Source: Candidatus Bruticola papionis (GTDB lineage: Bacteria > Vulcanimicrobiota > Xenobia > Xenobiales > Xenobiaceae). Taken from it: 6,541 bases of DNA. The stretch lies in NCBI GenBank assembly GCA_002407045.1, contig DHKB01000056.1, positions 11,459-17,999 of the forward strand, given 5' to 3'. How positions within the stretch are numbered: position 1 is the first letter of the stretch; the number at the start of each line of letters is the position of its first letter. Positions 5,201 through 6,541 of this stretch are shown in pieces. The position numbers and the translations under genes are program-made. Below the pieces are notes generated by a model. It was not told the origin of the DNA. It worked only from the letters and a program-made list of their open reading frames with translations, and made no database searches.

Positions 5201-6541
5201 GAAAGAATGGTTCTGCTTCTCGTCATGGCGTCGCTCACACTGTCAACCAAGCTGACAGCTCTGATAGCGACGACGTAGACTTCCGAAAAAAAAACTCTGA
5301 AATTGAATTAAATAGCCCAATAGAGCAATCTGGGGCCCACAGTGCTATAGGCTCTCCAGAGATGCTCAATTGTTTGGTCTCTGACAATGCCCCCAAAGTT
5401 GGAATACGTCCACAATTAGGCGAATTTTCTGACGCTTCTTTAAACCGTCAAGTAAAAGCCAGATTGTCTCAATTCCATTCGGCGGTAGGGGAGTTACAAG
5501 GCGTCACTTGGAGTGAAGGCGGCGACCTGGATTCTTTGCTCAATCCTTCCAAGCATTCCGCTGCAGCTTTGGCTGCAGTTGAAAAAACGGAAGCCGAAGA
5601 AAAAATAGCGCCTGTAAAAATGGCGCCTGTTGTAGAGCCGACCGTGTTAGAAGTGGCCACTAAAGATGAAGCTCCTGCTGCAGTAAAACATGAAAATATT
5701 GCTCAAGTTGAGCCTGTTGCATCTGCTGCTGTTGTTCCGCCCGCGCCTCACGTGCACAACGTGGCTGAAAAACAAATTTCCGCTGTAGCTAAAGCTGAAG
5801 AAGAGGAAGATTTGCCCTTTCCCAAGCCGCGCTCTTCAGCTAATCATAAAGCTGTAAGTTCTTCGGCTCCTGCTGTAGTTGCTCAGCTTGCTAGCCCCAC
5901 TTCTGCAGAAGCTGTGGCTATGGCCAAAACAGCTATAAAAGCTACCAATTCGGTCAGCAGAGCTGAAGTAGCTGCCTACGTTTCTTCCGAACGTGCTAAC
6001 GAATTAAAAAAGCTGGAAGAAGCCGAATTGGCTGATGAAAAAGTGGTGGAATTGGCTGAGCAACTTGAAAAACAGCAAGACGCTGAAGCTCAAATTGAGG
6101 AGAGCGCGTCTTCTAAGGCTGCTTCTTTAACGGTGGCTACCAATGAGGAAGCTGAACACCATGAGATGGCTTCGTCAGCTTTAGCTAAAGCCAAGAGCAC
6201 CGCCGAAGTGCAAGTTCCCAGTGAATTGCTTGAGGCCGCCGCTATTACTGAAGCTGAAAAGCAGAGCGTCGAACTTCACGAACAAAGTACGGATAGTGCT
6301 CAAGCCCATGACGACGCGGGCTCTTTTAGCTCTGTTGCTGAGCCCCCAGCAATTAAGCGCTTCGACCTCGGTTTGGGTAACGAAGGCGCGGCTATAGATT
6401 TTGATAGCATTATGCCTCGCGATCGGGACCGCTTTACCAATTTGCGCCCGATCAACCTTACTGGCAGCAGCGTCTATCGCAATCCTATTCGTCCCAGCTT
6501 CTTCGCTGCTTCGCGCCTAGCTGCTGTCGCCCAGCCTGCAC
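2206..6541 (+). CDS. ftsK: FtsK/SpoIIIE-like DNA translocase, N-terminal anchor plus giant linker (3' end beyond window)
   Basis: The frame is open from ATG 2206 to the last base: 1445 full codons and no stop. Residues 1-45 are basic and Ala/Gly-rich, probably cytoplasmic. Four hydrophobic segments follow, at about 47-69 (WGLVWLWLVAPFLLL), 86-106 (GMAGWVMPMIAFLAASW), 117-133 (VVIPLLLLFSVFFAA) and 157-175 (GAWTLATLGFLSVFVFTW). The G..GWV.P pattern before helix 2 and the GNIGKFIDGVVAGIIGEFG lead into helix 4 resemble the FtsK four-helix anchor. FtsK family proteins pump DNA at the division septum and resolve chromosome dimers. From about residue 180 to the edge the protein is a charged, Ala-, Glu-, Lys-, Arg- and Ser-rich linker with internal repeats (residues 592-801) and a coiled-coil-like stretch (about 1251-1300). 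E. coli FtsK has a linker of about 600 residues; this one exceeds 1250. The RecA-like motor and gamma domains are not reached. The product could instead be another membrane-anchored disordered protein. Two possible upstream signals lie in the leader. Confidence 0.65.
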   Translation, partial: MVTERTKKAGAVLAKAAGVAAGKGASKTGNTPPLARQTVGKRDESRLYIWGLVWLWLVAPFLLLCLIAPQWAGALGNGISLALKNCIGMAGWVMPMIAFLAASWCFNYNNKAGRINIKVVIPLLLLFSVFFAARCGQGGNIGKFIDGVVAGIIGEFGAWTLATLGFLSVFVFTWNLTTEETIEGCKALSQFSGSSLSELGQRTLGGLSKLWGWVISVGKHCAELLSNAKERLSEHHQEEDDDIELKAKEVEEAEPTTDLEQKAVFYEESDLMPTAKEGEKVEPLTSRGFFEDDNEKKELDRDKFEESLQAPRFAEPKPTLLERERLDKAEKNELINEIHRRNTSGEMASVRNREYEAARKAEQVAEAKSMYATAPTIRREASSSSSSAGSWHAPTNNPTNNDRVRTDWKRDDRKTPLAPSDSKELLRRPDKTEIRSGVYAKHEPTTAKEGLALSRRLAERPSHNSGSSFTRSSGTFASRNRLGEKNTNEDKDLPLRPVRSSSSGGYKATRNGGGAFSRGAVAERKANLIDSDETVEIASLKRTPELKPNAGSDSDREHVSDELDKKVEALKFAERLDSDLNLLTPEANANVGGASNPQAQPKAEEVAEPIVTKDSKNNAGATSARRMSVSELSPEERRRALGIIRRPMGGARTPQAQPKAEEVAEPIVAKDSENNAGATSERRMNELSPEERRRALGIIRRPANGARTPQAQPKAEEVAEPSVLASDSEPREGDNESVSASTLKKLNALSPEERRRALGLGEERRPSALPVDPEALESFSTLSPSQINALPPEERRRALGIRGTAASYLNRDRNSLSDIRALRGAEGQNVACDPKAALNALSSRRPDAAPNMPTTAGGAAKASARPAEHKAQASFTRSSTPSLMRSTASRSTAVSRTAPAKPQAEAPEMSKEAKLAAWRASTLRARASFKRQSEGKARLRQEKAAKEVSDDMPFANDLMNPQGPALRPPVAQSQAPSSSAALASKRTARQQLGIIPRARKNGSASRHGVAHTVNQADSSDSDDVDFRKKNSEIELNSPIEQSGAHSAIGSPEMLNCLVSDNAPKVGIRPQLGEFSDASLNRQVKARLSQFHSAVGELQGVTWSEGGDLDSLLNPSKHSAAALAAVEKTEAEEKIAPVKMAPVVEPTVLEVATKDEAPAAVKHENIAQVEPVASAAVVPPAPHVHNVAEKQISAVAKAEEEEDLPFPKPRSSANHKAVSSSAPAVVAQLASPTSAEAVAMAKTAIKATNSVSRAEVAAYVSSERANELKKLEEAELADEKVVELAEQLEKQQDAEAQIEESASSKAASLTVATNEEAEHHEMASSALAKAKSTAEVQVPSELLEAAAITEAEKQSVELHEQSTDSAQAHDDAGSFSSVAEPPAIKRFDLGLGNEGAAIDFDSIMPRDRDRFTNLRPINLTGSSVYRNPIRPSFFAASRLAAVAQPA
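3979..4509 (+). repeat. Tandem in-frame repeats of 171, 165 and about 195 bp within the linker
   Basis: Units run 3979-4149, 4150-4314 and 4315-4509 (residues 592-768). Each begins with a PQAQPKAEEVAEP segment and ends with LSPEERRRALG followed by an Arg-rich piece such as IIRRP. Units one and two are nearly identical in DNA, with about ten base changes and a 6-bp deletion (SVSE against NE), so they duplicated recently. Unit three matches at both ends but has a different middle. A fourth LPPEERRRALGI lies at 4573-4608 without the PQAQP part. All length differences are multiples of three, so the frame is kept. Confidence 0.9.
4573..4608 (+). repeat. Fourth, isolated copy of the PEERRRALG motif
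   Basis: The protein reads LPPEERRRALGI (residues 790-801), preceded by SPSQINA much as copy three is preceded by LKKLNA. It lacks the PQAQPKAEEVAEP half of the unit, so it is either an older, eroded copy or the ancestral motif from which the larger unit grew. More distant echoes may be ALNALSSRRPD (near 4717) and QQLGIIPRARK (near 5173). Confidence 0.75.
5956..6105 (+). other. Coiled-coil-like segment in the linker
   Basis: Residues about 1251-1300 of the long protein form an uninterrupted Ala/Glu/Lys/Leu-rich stretch with no proline, for example ELKKLEEAELADEKVVELAEQ, with hydrophobic residues at roughly heptad spacing. It stands out from the flanking Pro- and Ser-containing linker as a likely long helix or coiled coil. 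This was judged by eye and not computed. Confidence 0.45.

Noticed and set aside
4338..5660. Several minus-strand frames of 63-114 codons (for example 4626-4970, 4972-5250, 5469-5660)
   Set aside because: Biased codon use in the Ala/Arg-rich linker removes antisense stops. The frames overlap each other and the real gene, and their products look compositionally driven.

Overview
The window is bacterial, of middling GC content, with two leftward genes and one very long rightward gene. The leftward pair is a PilT/GspE-family protein (43-1266) and, upstream of it, an RNA polymerase omega subunit, rpoZ (1343-1840). The rightward gene starts at 2206 and is still open at the right edge, giving at least 1445 codons. 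Its first 175 residues carry four membrane helices in the pattern of the FtsK/SpoIIIE DNA translocase anchor. Everything after that is a low-complexity, Ala/Glu/Lys/Arg/Ser-rich linker. The ATPase motor expected of FtsK is not in the window, so the FtsK call rests on the N-terminus alone.

Layout: 1-42 is too short to interpret. At 43-1266 (minus) is a PilT-like protein whose fold is recognisable but whose catalytic motifs are eroded. A 76-bp gap holds its ribosome binding site. At 1343-1840 (minus) is rpoZ, with a normal omega core and an unusual acidic tail of about 104 residues. Region 1841-2205 is the divergent intergenic region, with a TATAAT hexamer, three GGGGAGG blocks at exact 20-bp spacing, and an 18-codon reading frame ending 6 bases before the long gene. 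From 2206 to 6541 (plus) is the long membrane-anchored gene, with near-identical 171/165-bp internal repeats around 3979-4509.

Organism: the omega core (start MLVEPSLDELL, then KRARQIN and KPVSMALQEIA) resembles Firmicutes-like omega subunits more than proteobacterial or typical cyanobacterial ones. Together with the GC content and the pilus-type ATPase this is compatible with a non-photosynthetic cyanobacterial relative (Melainabacteria/Obscuribacterales type). That is an impression only, not a demonstrated assignment.

How the genes relate: rpoZ and the PilT-like gene probably share a transcript, as they have the same strand, a 76-bp gap and no visible terminator between them. The long gene is transcribed divergently. 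The three products have no obvious shared pathway. What they share is unusual sequence added to standard families: an acidic omega tail, a catalytically suspect PilT, and an FtsK-like anchor with a linker of more than 1250 residues. No RNA gene, CRISPR array, insertion sequence or convincing terminator was seen.
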